From Agrococcus lahaulensis DSM 17612 (lineage in GTDB: Bacteria; Actinomycetota; Actinomycetes; Actinomycetales; Microbacteriaceae), in assembly GCF_000425105.1 (NCBI RefSeq), contig NZ_AULD01000006.1, positions 496,001 to 560,000 of the forward strand: DNA of 64,000 bases. The letters run 5' to 3'. Made by a program: the position numbers and the translations under genes. The notes beneath the pieces are model-generated. The model did no database searches, had not been told where the DNA came from, and saw only the letters and a list, made by a program, of their open reading frames with translations. Numbering within the stretch: position 1 is the first letter of the stretch; the number at the start of each line of letters is the position of its first letter. This document shows positions 7,093-16,166 of this stretch, in pieces.

Positions 7093-8385
7093 TCAGTCGC
7101 CGAGCACGCGGCGCGTCCACGCGCTCGAGAAGAGCCGCTCGGGGTCGAGCTCGTCGCGCGCGGCGAGGAAGGCTCCGAAGCCCGGCAGCCGCTCGGCGAG
7201 CTGCGGCGCGCGCAGCGAATGCAGCTTGCCCCAGTGCGGGCGCCCGTCGTGGGCGAGCAGGATCGGCTCGACGAGGTCGAACAGCGGTCGCGGGTCCTCG
7301 CGCCACCAGCGGTGCGCCGCGATGTAGCCGGTCGCCCTGCCGTTCGCCGTCGACAGGTGGGCGTCGTCGGCGCCGATCGCGCGCACCTCGAAGGGGAAGG
7401 TCGGCACGAGGTCGACGCGGCGGAGCGCGCGGTCGATCTCGCGCAGCGCCTCGGGCACCGCCTCGACCGGCAGGCCGTACTCGAGCTCGCGGAAGCGCAC
7501 GCGGCGGGGCGCGCTGAACACGTCGTGGCTCGGCTCGACGAAGCGCCCGCGCGGCATGAGCCGCGCGGCGAGGTCGTTGAGCGCCGGCGCGGTGCGCGGC
7601 ACGGCGTGGCCGACCGAGAGAAGCGCGCGGTGGCCGTAGTCGGTCAGCACGCGCTCGTCGAGGAAGCGGGCGAACGACGGGCGCGGCGAGAGCGGGCCAG
7701 CGACGCGCGTGTTCGACTTCGTCGCCGCGAGCCGCGTCGCCGCGAACCAGAAGAGCTCGAAGTGGTCGGTGCGCTCGTTGAGGCTCATCCACTCGTCGAG
7801 CACGACGTCGAAGCGCACGGTCGACTCGATCGCCTCGAGCGCGAAGGCCGGCACGGCCTGCACCGTCACGTCGACGAGCACGCCGAGCACGCCGAGGCCG
7901 AGCCGCACGGCCGGCAGCAGCTCGGGGCGCTCGGTCTCGCTCACGCGCAGCAGCTCGCCGTCGGCCGTGACGAGCGTCGCCGCGACGACCGACGCCCCGA
8001 TCGAGCGGTGCCGCAGGCCCGTGCCGTGGGTGCCGGTCGAGATCGCGCCGGCGATCGTCTGCGCGTCGATGTCGCCGAGGCAGTCCATCGCGAGCCCGTG
8101 CTCCGCGAGGAGGGCCGAGAGCTCGCGCACCGTCGTGCCGGCGAGCACGGTCGCGCGGCGCGCCTCGGGGTCGATCGAGACGAGACCGCGGAGCCCGTCG
8201 ATGCGCAGCTGGGCGTCGTCGGGCCGGGCGGCTGCGGAGAAGGAGTGGCTGCTGCCGACCGGCCGCACCGTGCCGCCCCGGTCGCGGATCCGCCCGATCG
8301 CGCCGCGCACGTCGTCGATGCGATCCGCGACGTGCACCTCGCTCGGCTCAGCGCGCTGGGATCGGCCCCAGTTCCTCCACGTCAC
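7093..8385 (-). CDS. D-arabinono-1,4-lactone oxidase-type FAD oxidoreductase
   Basis: This is a 430-residue flavoprotein of the aldonolactone oxidase family. The N-terminal FAD-binding PCMH domain (about 10-180) shows VRPVGSSHSFSAAA, DPEARRATVLAGTTVREL and GDIDAQTIAGAISTGTHGTG. The His of GSSHSF is at the site of covalent flavin attachment in alditol oxidases. The C-terminal ALO domain ends with HWGKLHSLRAPQLAERLPGFGAFLAARDELDPERLFSSAW. It is expected to oxidise a sugar lactone or polyol with O2 as acceptor; the substrate is unknown. The GTG start has a GGGAGG site and lies 15 nt after the lyase gene, in an operon with that gene and tetR. Confidence 0.88.
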   Translation of the reverse strand: MTWRNWGRSQRAEPSEVHVADRIDDVRGAIGRIRDRGGTVRPVGSSHSFSAAARPDDAQLRIDGLRGLVSIDPEARRATVLAGTTVRELSALLAEHGLAMDCLGDIDAQTIAGAISTGTHGTGLRHRSIGASVVAATLVTADGELLRVSETERPELLPAVRLGLGVLGVLVDVTVQAVPAFALEAIESTVRFDVVLDEWMSLNERTDHFELFWFAATRLAATKSNTRVAGPLSPRPSFARFLDERVLTDYGHRALLSVGHAVPRTAPALNDLAARLMPRGRFVEPSHDVFSAPRRVRFRELEYGLPVEAVPEALREIDRALRRVDLVPTFPFEVRAIGADDAHLSTANGRATGYIAAHRWWREDPRPLFDLVEPILLAHDGRPHWGKLHSLRAPQLAERLPGFGAFLAARDELDPERLFSSAWTRRVLGD

Positions 8386-8400
8386 CGACGGCCTCCCAGC

Positions 8401-9618
8401 TCAGAGCAGCTTCCTTCCCTCGCCACGATACGTGGGCACGCTGGCGACGACCTCCTCGCCCGAGACGACGTGGAGCTCGTCGGTGCGCTCGGACAGCTCG
8501 CCCGCCTTCGCGTGCCGCATCCAGACGCGGTCGCCGATCGCGAGCCGATCGGCGGCGCGGCCGTGGACGGGCGTGTGGATCTCCCCCACCCCCTCCTCGC
8601 GATCGAGGCGCAGCCCCTCGGGCCACGTCGCGATGGGCTCCTTGTCGTGCCCCGCCGGGCCCGAGGCGACCCAGCCGCCCCCGAGCAGCGTCGCCCAGCC
8701 GGGCCCGGGTCGCCGCACGACCGGGAGCGCGAAGGCGAGCGCCGGCGCGACGGTGAAGGCGCGGTAGCCGTCGAACAGGTGGGCGCCGAACAGCCCGCTG
8801 CCCGCGGCGATCTCGGTGACCGCCGCCTCCCGAGCGGTCGTGTCGATCGACCCCGTGCCACCGCCGTTGACGAACTCGAGCTCGGCGATCTCGCGCACGG
8901 CCGCGACCGCCGCGCCGCGGCGCTCGAGCAGCTCGCGCGCCGAGAGCCGCTGCATGAGCCGCAGCGCGGCGGGCGGCACGAGACCGCGCGGCACGGTGTT
9001 CTGCACGCCCGAGATCTGCGCCTCGTACGCCATGATCCCGACGAGCCGGAATCCGGGTCGGTCGACGACGGCGCGCGCGAGGCCGACGAGCTGCGCCGGG
9101 GTGCGCTGCGGGGAGCGCCGCACGCCCGCGTAGATGGGTCCGAGGTGGAGCGAGGCGTCGAGCTCGATCGCGACGCGCACCTCCGGGTGGCCGGGGATGA
9201 CGCGGTCGATGAGCTCGAGCTGATCGACGCTGTCGACCATGAGGGTGACGCGCTCGAGCGCGCGCTCATCGCGGGCGAGGGAGCGCAGCGCGCCTCGATC
9301 TGCCGTCGGGTAGCCCACGACGATGTCGTCGATCGTCGCCGAGAGCCACAGCGCCTCCGGCAGGGTGGCCGACAGGACTCCCCGCCAGCCGGGCGTCGCG
9401 AGCACCGCCTCGATCACCGGTCGGCTGCGCACGGACTTCGTCGCGACCCGCAGGGGCGTGCCGCCGGCGCGTCGGACCATGTCGCTCGCGTTCCGCGCGA
9501 GCGCGTCGAGCGAGACGGCTGCGAACGGGCCGTCGAGGTGCGCGGTCGCGGCGTCCATGCGCTGCCAGTGGCCCTCCGCCGCCCACGCTCGGGCGTCGGC
9601 GAGCCGCAGGTCGCTCAC
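8401..9618 (-). CDS. Alanine-racemase-fold amino acid deaminase/aldolase
   Basis: This 405-residue PLP enzyme is of the D-threonine aldolase / D-serine dehydratase group (fold type III). The Schiff-base Lys is in GTPLRVATKSVRSRPVIEAVL. Further family segments are YPTADRGALRSLARDE, VAIELDASLHLG and VNGGGTGSIDTT. The C-terminal beta domain includes DRVWMRHAKAGELSERTDELHVV, where the His is at the place of the metal ligand in this group. The substrate is unknown; hydroxy- or D-amino acids are expected. The GTG start overlaps the tetR stop (GTGA), and the lactone oxidase follows after 15 nt. The recurrent pairing of these two enzymes suggests a shared pathway. Confidence 0.85.
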   Translation of the reverse strand: MSDLRLADARAWAAEGHWQRMDAATAHLDGPFAAVSLDALARNASDMVRRAGGTPLRVATKSVRSRPVIEAVLATPGWRGVLSATLPEALWLSATIDDIVVGYPTADRGALRSLARDERALERVTLMVDSVDQLELIDRVIPGHPEVRVAIELDASLHLGPIYAGVRRSPQRTPAQLVGLARAVVDRPGFRLVGIMAYEAQISGVQNTVPRGLVPPAALRLMQRLSARELLERRGAAVAAVREIAELEFVNGGGTGSIDTTAREAAVTEIAAGSGLFGAHLFDGYRAFTVAPALAFALPVVRRPGPGWATLLGGGWVASGPAGHDKEPIATWPEGLRLDREEGVGEIHTPVHGRAADRLAIGDRVWMRHAKAGELSERTDELHVVSGEEVVASVPTYRGEGRKLL

Positions 9619-10211
9619 CGCTCGTCCCCGAGCGCCGCGGCGAGCATGGGGACGACCGCGTCGATCCAGCGCAGGGAGGCGTCGCTGTCGCGGGTGCGCA
9701 GCCACGCGTAGGTCAGGCCGTCGGTCGCGTGCAGGACGAGCCGCGCGACGTCGCGCGTCGGGACGGCGGGCGCCGCGATGCCGAGCTCCGAGCGGACGTG
9801 CTCGAGGAGCTCGCCGAGCGCCTCGAGGTAGTGCTCCTGCACCTTGCCGGGCAGGTGCGCGAGGGAGGGCGTCCGGCTGCAGTACGCCATGACCTCCATG
9901 ATCGCGAGCTCGTACTCCGGGTGCTCGAGGAACCGCTCGAACCAGCGCAGGAACGACGCGCGCACGACGTCCTCGAGCGTCGCGCCGTCGGGCAGGGCCG
10001 CGCCCGTGCCCGGCACCTCCGCGATGTACGCGTAGGCCTCGCCGATCATCTCGTCGCGCGAGGCGAAGATGTAGTGGAACGTCGCGAGCGGCACGCCCGC
10101 CTCGGCGACGATCGCGCGCACGGTCGCCCCGTGCATCCCCTCGCGCGCGATGACCCGCAGCCCTGCCTCGACGAGGTCCTGGCGGCGGGCGCTGGCCGGC
10201 TTGCGGGTCAC
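9615..10211 (-). CDS. TetR/AcrR family regulator
   Basis: This 198-residue protein has an N-terminal helix-turn-helix at about residues 25-55 (GATVRAIVAEAGVPLATFHYIFASRDEMIGEA), typical of TetR. It is followed by an all-helical ligand-binding domain. The start is a GTG with GGAG upstream. It is the first gene of an operon with the racemase-fold lyase (4-nt overlap) and the lactone oxidase, so it probably controls them and itself. An inverted repeat just upstream is a candidate operator. Confidence 0.88.
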   Translation of the reverse strand: MTRKPASARRQDLVEAGLRVIAREGMHGATVRAIVAEAGVPLATFHYIFASRDEMIGEAYAYIAEVPGTGAALPDGATLEDVVRASFLRWFERFLEHPEYELAIMEVMAYCSRTPSLAHLPGKVQEHYLEALGELLEHVRSELGIAAPAVPTRDVARLVLHATDGLTYAWLRTRDSDASLRWIDAVVPMLAAALGDER

Positions 10212-10221
10212 TCGAGCTCCG

Positions 10222-10260
10222 ATCTCGGCCGTCTTGGACAGGCGTCCGAGATGCAGTGTA
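10222..10260 (-). promoter_or_regulatory. tetR promoter and candidate operator
   Basis: ATCTCGG (10222-10228) and CCGAGAT (10246-10252) form a perfect inverted repeat with a 17-bp centre. On the minus strand TACACT (10255-10260) is a good -10 element directly upstream of the repeat. A repressor bound there would block the early transcribed region, which fits TetR autoregulation. Confidence 0.45.
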
Positions 10261-10310
10261 CGACAGCGTCGCGCCCCCGTGGGGCGCGGCGCTGCGGGTG
10301 CTGCGGGCTG

Positions 10311-11651
10311 CTAGGCCTCGACCTTGGGCTTCGGCCGCGAGGCGAAGGTCTCGAAGGCCTCGCGCGGCCGCTCCCGCTGCGAGATCTCGGCGATGTCGCG
10401 ACCGAGCAGGAAGCCGCCGATCCAGTCGCCGAAGACGCGCAGCTTGCGCTCCCACATCGGCATCGCGAGCCCGTGGTAGCCGCGGTGGGCGAGCCACGCG
10501 AGCGGGCCCTTGATGGCGATCTTGCCCTTCTGGAACACGCCGTTCCAGAGGCCGAGGCCGGCGACGGCGCCCTGGTTGTCGTGGATGTACTCGCGCGGCG
10601 CATCGCCTCGGATGACGGCGGCGATGTTCTTGGCGAGCAGCTTCGCCTGGCGGACCGCGTGCTGCGCGTTCGGGACGCAGAAGCCGCCGGGGCCGGGGGT
10701 CTTGGAGATGTCGGGCACCGCCGAGACGTCGCCGGCCGTCCACGCACCCGGGACCACGACGCCGTCGCGCGCGACCTGCAGGGTCGGGAGCGCCGTGATG
10801 CGGCCGCGGTCGTCGAGCGGCAGGTCGGTCGTGCGCACGACGGGGTTCGCCATGACGCCCGCGGTCCAGATGATGAGGTCGGAGCCGAAGCGCTCGCCGG
10901 TCGAGAGCTCGACGACGCCATCGAGCGCGCTCTGCAGCTGCGTCTCGAGGTGCACGTCGACGCCGCGCTTGCGCAGGTCGTCGACGACCCAGAGCGCGGT
11001 CTGCTCGGAGACCTCGGGCATGATGCGGCCCATCGCCTCGACGAGGTGGAACTTCACGTCGTCGAAGCCGATCTCGGGGAAGCGCGAGAGCAGGTGGGTC
11101 GCGAGGTCGCGGAGCTCGGCGATCGTCTCGATGCCCGCGAAGCCGCCGCCGACGACGACGGTCGTGAGCAGCCGGTCGCGCTCGGGACCGGCCGGCAGGT
11201 GCGCGGCCTTCGCGAAGTTCGAGATCAGGCGGTCGCGCACCGCGACGGCCTCCTCGATCGTCTTCATGCCGATCGCCTCGTCGGCGACGCCCGGGATCGG
11301 GAACGTGCGCGAGACCGAGCCGGCGGTCATGACGAGCACGTCGTACTGGATGGTCGACGCCTCGCCGACCTCCGGCTGGATCGTGGCGACCTTGTTCGCG
11401 TGGTCGACACCCGTGACCTTCGCCTGCACGACGCGCGTGCGGCTGAGGTGACGGCGCAGCGGCACGATCGCGTGGCGGGGCTCGATCGAGCCCGCGGCGA
11501 CCTCCGGCAGGAACGGCAGGTACTGCATGTAGGGCAGCGGGTCGACGATCGTGATCTCAGCCTCGGACTCGCCCAGCAGTCGCTCGAGCCCCCGAGCGGT
11601 GTACAGGCCGGCGTAGCCGCCTCCGACGATCAGGATCTTGTTCACGGACAC
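10311..11651 (-). CDS. ndh: Type II NADH dehydrogenase
   Basis: This single-subunit flavoprotein should pass electrons from NADH to menaquinone without pumping protons. Its 446 residues show the FAD site (ILIVGGGYAGLYTARGLE, residues 5-22), the second dinucleotide site (TTVVVGGGFAGIETIAEL, about 165-182) and the FAD-binding segment PGAWTAGDVSAVPD. The C-terminal amphipathic part (LAWLAHRGYHGLAMPMWERKLRVFGDWIGGFLLGRDI) is the membrane anchor found in NDH-2. GTG codons at 11651 and 11645 are both possible starts, and GGGAAGAAG lies just upstream. A TAGAAT element about 36 nt upstream is a likely promoter. Confidence 0.9.
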   Translation of the reverse strand: MSVNKILIVGGGYAGLYTARGLERLLGESEAEITIVDPLPYMQYLPFLPEVAAGSIEPRHAIVPLRRHLSRTRVVQAKVTGVDHANKVATIQPEVGEASTIQYDVLVMTAGSVSRTFPIPGVADEAIGMKTIEEAVAVRDRLISNFAKAAHLPAGPERDRLLTTVVVGGGFAGIETIAELRDLATHLLSRFPEIGFDDVKFHLVEAMGRIMPEVSEQTALWVVDDLRKRGVDVHLETQLQSALDGVVELSTGERFGSDLIIWTAGVMANPVVRTTDLPLDDRGRITALPTLQVARDGVVVPGAWTAGDVSAVPDISKTPGPGGFCVPNAQHAVRQAKLLAKNIAAVIRGDAPREYIHDNQGAVAGLGLWNGVFQKGKIAIKGPLAWLAHRGYHGLAMPMWERKLRVFGDWIGGFLLGRDIAEISQRERPREAFETFASRPKPKVEA

Positions 11652-11686
11652 ACACTTCTTCCCGGTATCAGATGAGGGGTCACGAC

Positions 11687-11692
11687 ATTCTA
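11687..11692 (-). promoter_or_regulatory. Candidate ndh -10 element
   Basis: The minus strand reads TAGAAT here, 5 of 6 to the TATAAT consensus, about 36 nt upstream of the ndh start. ATTCT lies 10 bases further upstream and forms a dyad with the AGAAT of the hexamer. No convincing -35 is seen. Confidence 0.4.
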
Positions 11693-11710
11693 TCGCTCCC
11701 TGAGAATCCG

Positions 11711-12238
11711 CTATCCCGCTGCGGGCCCTCGGGCATCCGGAGGGCACCCGCACACCGCGGGCGACCAGTCGGCGAGCTCGAGGGTCAGGTCGCCGATGGG
11801 GTTGACGCCGGGCCCGGCGGCGAGCGAGTGCGCGAGCACGGCGTGCAGGCACTTGACCCGCGTCGGCATCCCGCCCGCGCTCACGCCGGCGATCTCGTCG
11901 ACGACGCCGTGCGCCTCGCGGTCGGCGAGGTAGGCGCGATGCGCGGCGGCGTAGGACTCGGCGATCGGCGGCTCGGCGAGGCGCTCCTGCAGCTGCGCCA
12001 TCGTGCCGTCGGCCTCGAGCCGCGACGCGGCGGCGGTCGCCGCGGGGTGCGTCAGGTAGTAGAAGGTCGGGAAGGGCGAGCCGTCGGGCAGCCGCGGGCT
12101 CGTGACGACGACCGTCGGCGCTCCGCACGCGCAGCGCGCGCCGATGCCGAGCACGCCGCGCATCGAGCGGCCGAGCTGCGCGGCCATGATCTCGAGGTCG
12201 CGCTCGCTCGCGGGGTCGATCGCGGGCCGGGCGGTCAC
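11711..12238 (-). CDS. DUF501 protein
   Basis: This 175-residue soluble protein has the DUF501 signature: LGRSMRGVLGIGARCACGAPTVVVTSPRLPDGSPFPTFYYLTHP, then GVSAGGMPTRVKCLHAVLAHSLAAG and NPIGDLTLELADWSPAVCGC. The conserved Cys and His residues (CAC, KCLHAVLAH, CGC) suggest metal binding, but no function is established. The GTG start overlaps the stop of the ftsB-like gene by 4 nt. The order eno-ftsB-DUF501 is widely conserved in actinobacteria, usually followed by a Ppx/GppA phosphatase. Here the phosphatase is absent and ndh comes next. Confidence 0.9.
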   Translation of the reverse strand: MTARPAIDPASERDLEIMAAQLGRSMRGVLGIGARCACGAPTVVVTSPRLPDGSPFPTFYYLTHPAATAAASRLEADGTMAQLQERLAEPPIAESYAAAHRAYLADREAHGVVDEIAGVSAGGMPTRVKCLHAVLAHSLAAGPGVNPIGDLTLELADWSPAVCGCPPDARGPAAG

Positions 12239-12690
12239 TGCGGCTCGCCGATCTCGGCGGGCTCGCCGAAGCTCGACGGGCCGGCGGTCGTGAGCCCCGC
12301 GATGAGGAAGGACGAGGCCGCCGCGGCCGCCCAGTCCTCCTCCGGCTCCTCGAGCGTCGCGGACGGCACGTCGGCGGTCGCGGTCTCGAGCGTCGTGCGG
12401 TCGTCGAGCACGACGAAGCTCGTCTCGCCCGGGTAGACGAAGAACAGCCGGTCGCGCGCCTGCGCCTCGATGTAGGCGGGGTCGTCCCAGCGCGCCTGCT
12501 GCTCCTGCAACGACTCGACGTTCGCCTGCTGCGCGGCCACCTGCTCCTCGAGCGCGGCGATGTCGCGGCGCTGCTCGATCAGCAGGCCGACCGAGGGCGC
12601 GAGCACGACGAAGCCCGCGACGACGAGCCCGACGACCACGAGCAGCAGCCACGACACGCGCAGCTGCGGGGCGGGACGAGCGGAGGGCAC
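12235..12690 (-). CDS. FtsB/DivIC-type septum formation initiator
   Basis: This 151-residue bitopic membrane protein should link FtsL and FtsQ in the division complex. It has a short cytosolic N-terminus, a membrane helix at about 13-38 (WLLLVVVGLVVAGFVVLAPSVG), a coiled coil (IEQRRDIAALEEQVAAQQANVESLQEQQARW) and the family motif DDPAYIEAQARDRLFFVYPGETSFVVLDD. The GTG start at 12690 lies inside the stem of a hairpin, and the ribosome binding site is weak (CGGCGG). This hints that translation depends on mRNA structure or on coupling with eno, 61 nt upstream. The downstream DUF501 gene overlaps by 4 nt. Confidence 0.88.
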   Translation of the reverse strand: MPSARPAPQLRVSWLLLVVVGLVVAGFVVLAPSVGLLIEQRRDIAALEEQVAAQQANVESLQEQQARWDDPAYIEAQARDRLFFVYPGETSFVVLDDRTTLETATADVPSATLEEPEEDWAAAAASSFLIAGLTTAGPSSFGEPAEIGEPQ

Positions 12691-12715
12691 CCGCCGAGGA
12701 TATCGGTGGGTGCCC
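12685..12715 (-). promoter_or_regulatory. Hairpin over the ftsB start codon
   Basis: On the minus-strand transcript GGGCACCC (12715-12708) pairs with GGGTGCCC (12692-12685). An inner CCGA/TCGG pair and a TATCC loop extend it. The ftsB GTG (12690-12688) is within the 3' arm. It may be the eno terminator, a control of ftsB translation, or both. Confidence 0.6.
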
Positions 12716-12751
12716 TCTCGCGCGGTCAGGCCCGCGGCCGGTCGAGCGGCG

Positions 12752-14083
<1,332 letters not shown>

Positions 14084-15325
14084 CTACTCAGCCGAGGGTG
14101 ATGCGGGGCCGATGGGCTTGATCTCGAGGGTCGCCGCCGAGTCACCGGGCCGCACGAAGGCGAAGCGGTCGGCACCGGATGCGGCGAGCTGGGCGAGCAG
14201 GCCCGTCACGTTCTTGGGGCGGCGCTGCATGCGCACCGTCTCCCCCGCCGCGACGAGGTCGCGCTTGATCGCGATCGCGGCGGCCGGCTCGACGTGCTTG
14301 TCGACGAGCAGCGCGAGGGCGTCGCGGCCGGCGCCGCCGGGCAGCTCGACGAGGTCGACGAGCCGCTCGAAGCCGAGCGAGATGCCGACGGCCGGCATCG
14401 ACTGGCCGAGGAAGCGGCCGATCATGCCGTCGTACCGGCCGCCGCCGCCGATCGAGAAGGGCAGCTCGGGGTGCGCGACCTCGAAGATCGGCCCCGTGTA
14501 GTAGCCCATGCCGCGCACGAGCGTCGGGTCGAACTCCAGGCGGATGCCCACGCTCGCGTCGAGCAGGGAGCGCACGTCGTCGAGCACGCCCGCGTCGAAG
14601 CCCTCCGGCAGGTCGCCGCCGCGGATCGCCTCGAGCGTCGCCATGAGCCGCTCGCCGTCGATGCCGCGCTCGCCGAGCTCGGCGGTCACGCCGTCGCGCC
14701 CGATCTTGTCGAGCTTGTCGATCGTGATGAGCGCTCCCTCGCGGAGCTCCTCGGCGACGCCCGCGTGCTCGAGCGCCGCTGCGAGGATGCGCCGGTCGTT
14801 GATGCGCACGAACGCGTCGGGGATGCCGAGGCGGGTGAGCGCATCCGCCGTCGCCGACAGCAGCTCGAGCTCGGCCGTGACGCCCGGCTCACCGGCGATG
14901 TCGATGTCGCACTGCATGAACTGGCGGTACCGGCCGCGCTGGGGCCGCTCGGCGCGCCAGACGGGCGCGATCTGGATCGCGCGGAAGACGGGCGGGAGCG
15001 CCGCGCGGTTCGTCGCGATGAAGCGCGCGAGCGGCACGGTCAGGTCGAAGCGCAGGCCGAGGTCGGCGAGCTCGAGCGGCGCGCTCGCGCCGCGCACGTC
15101 GTCGACGCCGAGGCCGCGGCGCATGATCGCGAAGGCGAGCTTCTCGTTGTCGCCGCCGAGGCCCGCGTGGAGCCGCTCGGCGTCCTCCACGACGGGCGTC
15201 TCGATCTCCTCGAAGCCGTGGTCCTCGTAGGCGTCCCGGATGACGCGCAGCACGCGCTCGCGGCGCCGCTTCTCGACGGGCAGGAAGTCGCGCATGCCGC
15301 GCGGCGGGTGCACCTGGGTTGCCAT
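14084..15325 (-). CDS. hisS: Histidine-tRNA ligase
   Basis: This class II aminoacyl-tRNA synthetase charges tRNA-His. Its 413 residues contain motif 1 around GMRDFLPVEKRRRERVLRVIRDAY, the histidine-binding segments LRFDLTVPLARFIATN and PVWRAERPQRGRYRQFMQCDID, and the HisA motif region LVRGMGYYTGPIFEV with GGGGRYDGMIGRFLG. The C-terminal anticodon-binding domain starts near ALALLVDKHVEPAA. I chose the ATG at 15325, because GGGAGA lies 9 nt upstream of it and is too close to the alternative ATG at 15334. Confidence 0.96.
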   Translation of the reverse strand: MATQVHPPRGMRDFLPVEKRRRERVLRVIRDAYEDHGFEEIETPVVEDAERLHAGLGGDNEKLAFAIMRRGLGVDDVRGASAPLELADLGLRFDLTVPLARFIATNRAALPPVFRAIQIAPVWRAERPQRGRYRQFMQCDIDIAGEPGVTAELELLSATADALTRLGIPDAFVRINDRRILAAALEHAGVAEELREGALITIDKLDKIGRDGVTAELGERGIDGERLMATLEAIRGGDLPEGFDAGVLDDVRSLLDASVGIRLEFDPTLVRGMGYYTGPIFEVAHPELPFSIGGGGRYDGMIGRFLGQSMPAVGISLGFERLVDLVELPGGAGRDALALLVDKHVEPAAAIAIKRDLVAAGETVRMQRRPKNVTGLLAQLAASGADRFAFVRPGDSAATLEIKPIGPASPSAE

Positions 15326-15381
15326 GGCGACCATTCTCCCGCACCCCGGGCGCGCCCTTCGCCCGCCCGGGCATCCGTCGA

Positions 15382-15390
15382 TGGCACGAT
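15382..15390 (+). promoter_or_regulatory. TGGCACGAT element, leaderless start
   Basis: TGGCACGAT is followed by 6 nt and the GTG at 15397. The same nonamer with the same spacing precedes the genes at 35568 (+) and 57934 (-). It reads as an extended -10 (TGn plus CACGAT). Confidence 0.5.
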
Positions 15391-15396
15391 GACCGC

Positions 15397-16089
15397 GTGC
15401 GTCGTTCCTGGCCCCTCACCGATCGCGCCGTGCCCGTCGTGGCGTGGCGCATCCTCATCCTGCTCACGGCGGTGTTCGCCGAGGCGTGGAACATCAAGAA
15501 CATGCTGCAGTCGGGCGAGCCGCCGACCGAGCACTTCGCCTACTTCACGGTGCAGTCGAACCTCTTCGTCATCGCGCTCATGGCGTGGATGCTGCTCGTG
15601 CCCGAGTGGCGCCGGCCGCGGTGGTTCGACCACGTGCGCGGAGCGATCACGGCGTACATCGTGCTCACCGGGCTCGTCTACGCGGTGCTGCTCGCGGAGC
15701 CCGACGAGGTGTGGGCGTGGTCGATCGAGTTCACGAACGCGGCGCAGCACCGCTTCATCCCGTGGATGGTCGGGCTCGACTGGCTGCTCGTGCCGACCGC
15801 GCGGCGCATCTCGCTCGGCGCGGCGGCGTGGTGGATGGCCTACCCCGTCGGGTACCTCGTCGCGGCGTGGCTGCGCGGCGGGCTCGTCGACGGCTGGTTC
15901 CCCTACCCGTTCCTCGACCCCGCGGTGCACGGCGGCTGTGTGGGGCTCGCCTGGCCGACCGGGCAGGTGCTCATCGCGTTCGTGATCGGGATCTTCGTCG
16001 TCGCAGGCGTCGGGCGGCTGCGCTATCGGGAGTCACGTCGCGGCGCCGCCGCGGTCGACCCGCCCGGTCTCGCGGACACCGCTCCGTAG
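15397..16089 (+). CDS. Pr6Pr family membrane protein
   Basis: This 230-residue protein has about six membrane helices. It shows the Pr6Pr pattern: EHFAYFTVQSNLFVIALMAWML near the first helices, AAQHRFIPWMVGLDWLLVP in the middle, and YPFLDPAVHG with a conserved His before the last helix. The family resembles integral membrane proteins related to FAR-17a/AIG1-type hydrolases; its function here is unknown. The GTG start has no ribosome binding site. TGGCACGAT lies exactly 6 nt upstream, suggesting a leaderless transcript. Confidence 0.82.
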   Translation: MRRSWPLTDRAVPVVAWRILILLTAVFAEAWNIKNMLQSGEPPTEHFAYFTVQSNLFVIALMAWMLLVPEWRRPRWFDHVRGAITAYIVLTGLVYAVLLAEPDEVWAWSIEFTNAAQHRFIPWMVGLDWLLVPTARRISLGAAAWWMAYPVGYLVAAWLRGGLVDGWFPYPFLDPAVHGGCVGLAWPTGQVLIAFVIGIFVVAGVGRLRYRESRRGAAAVDPPGLADTAP

Positions 16090-16101
16090 CCGATCGCCAG
16101 C

Positions 16102-16161
16102 GCGGAGTCCCGGCACTCTGCGCATCCGGTGCATGCGGATCGCGGAGTGCCGGGACTCTGC
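16102..16161. repeat. Paired 20-bp palindromes, 40-bp period
   Basis: Two near-palindromic 20-mers, GCGGAGTCCCGGCACTCTGC (16102-16121) and GCGGAGTGCCGGGACTCTGC (16142-16161), are separated by exactly 20 bp. The spacer is itself a dyad (ATCCG...CGGAT). The whole block can fold as one long hairpin between converging genes, so it may act as a two-way terminator. The same arrangement recurs at 35431 and 36540. Confidence 0.85.
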
Positions 16162-16166
16162 TCGGG

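Noticed and set aside
9619-10744. Extension of the racemase-fold lyase gene upstream through tetR
   Set aside because: The frame remains open by chance; the GTG overlapping the tetR stop gives the proper family N-terminus.
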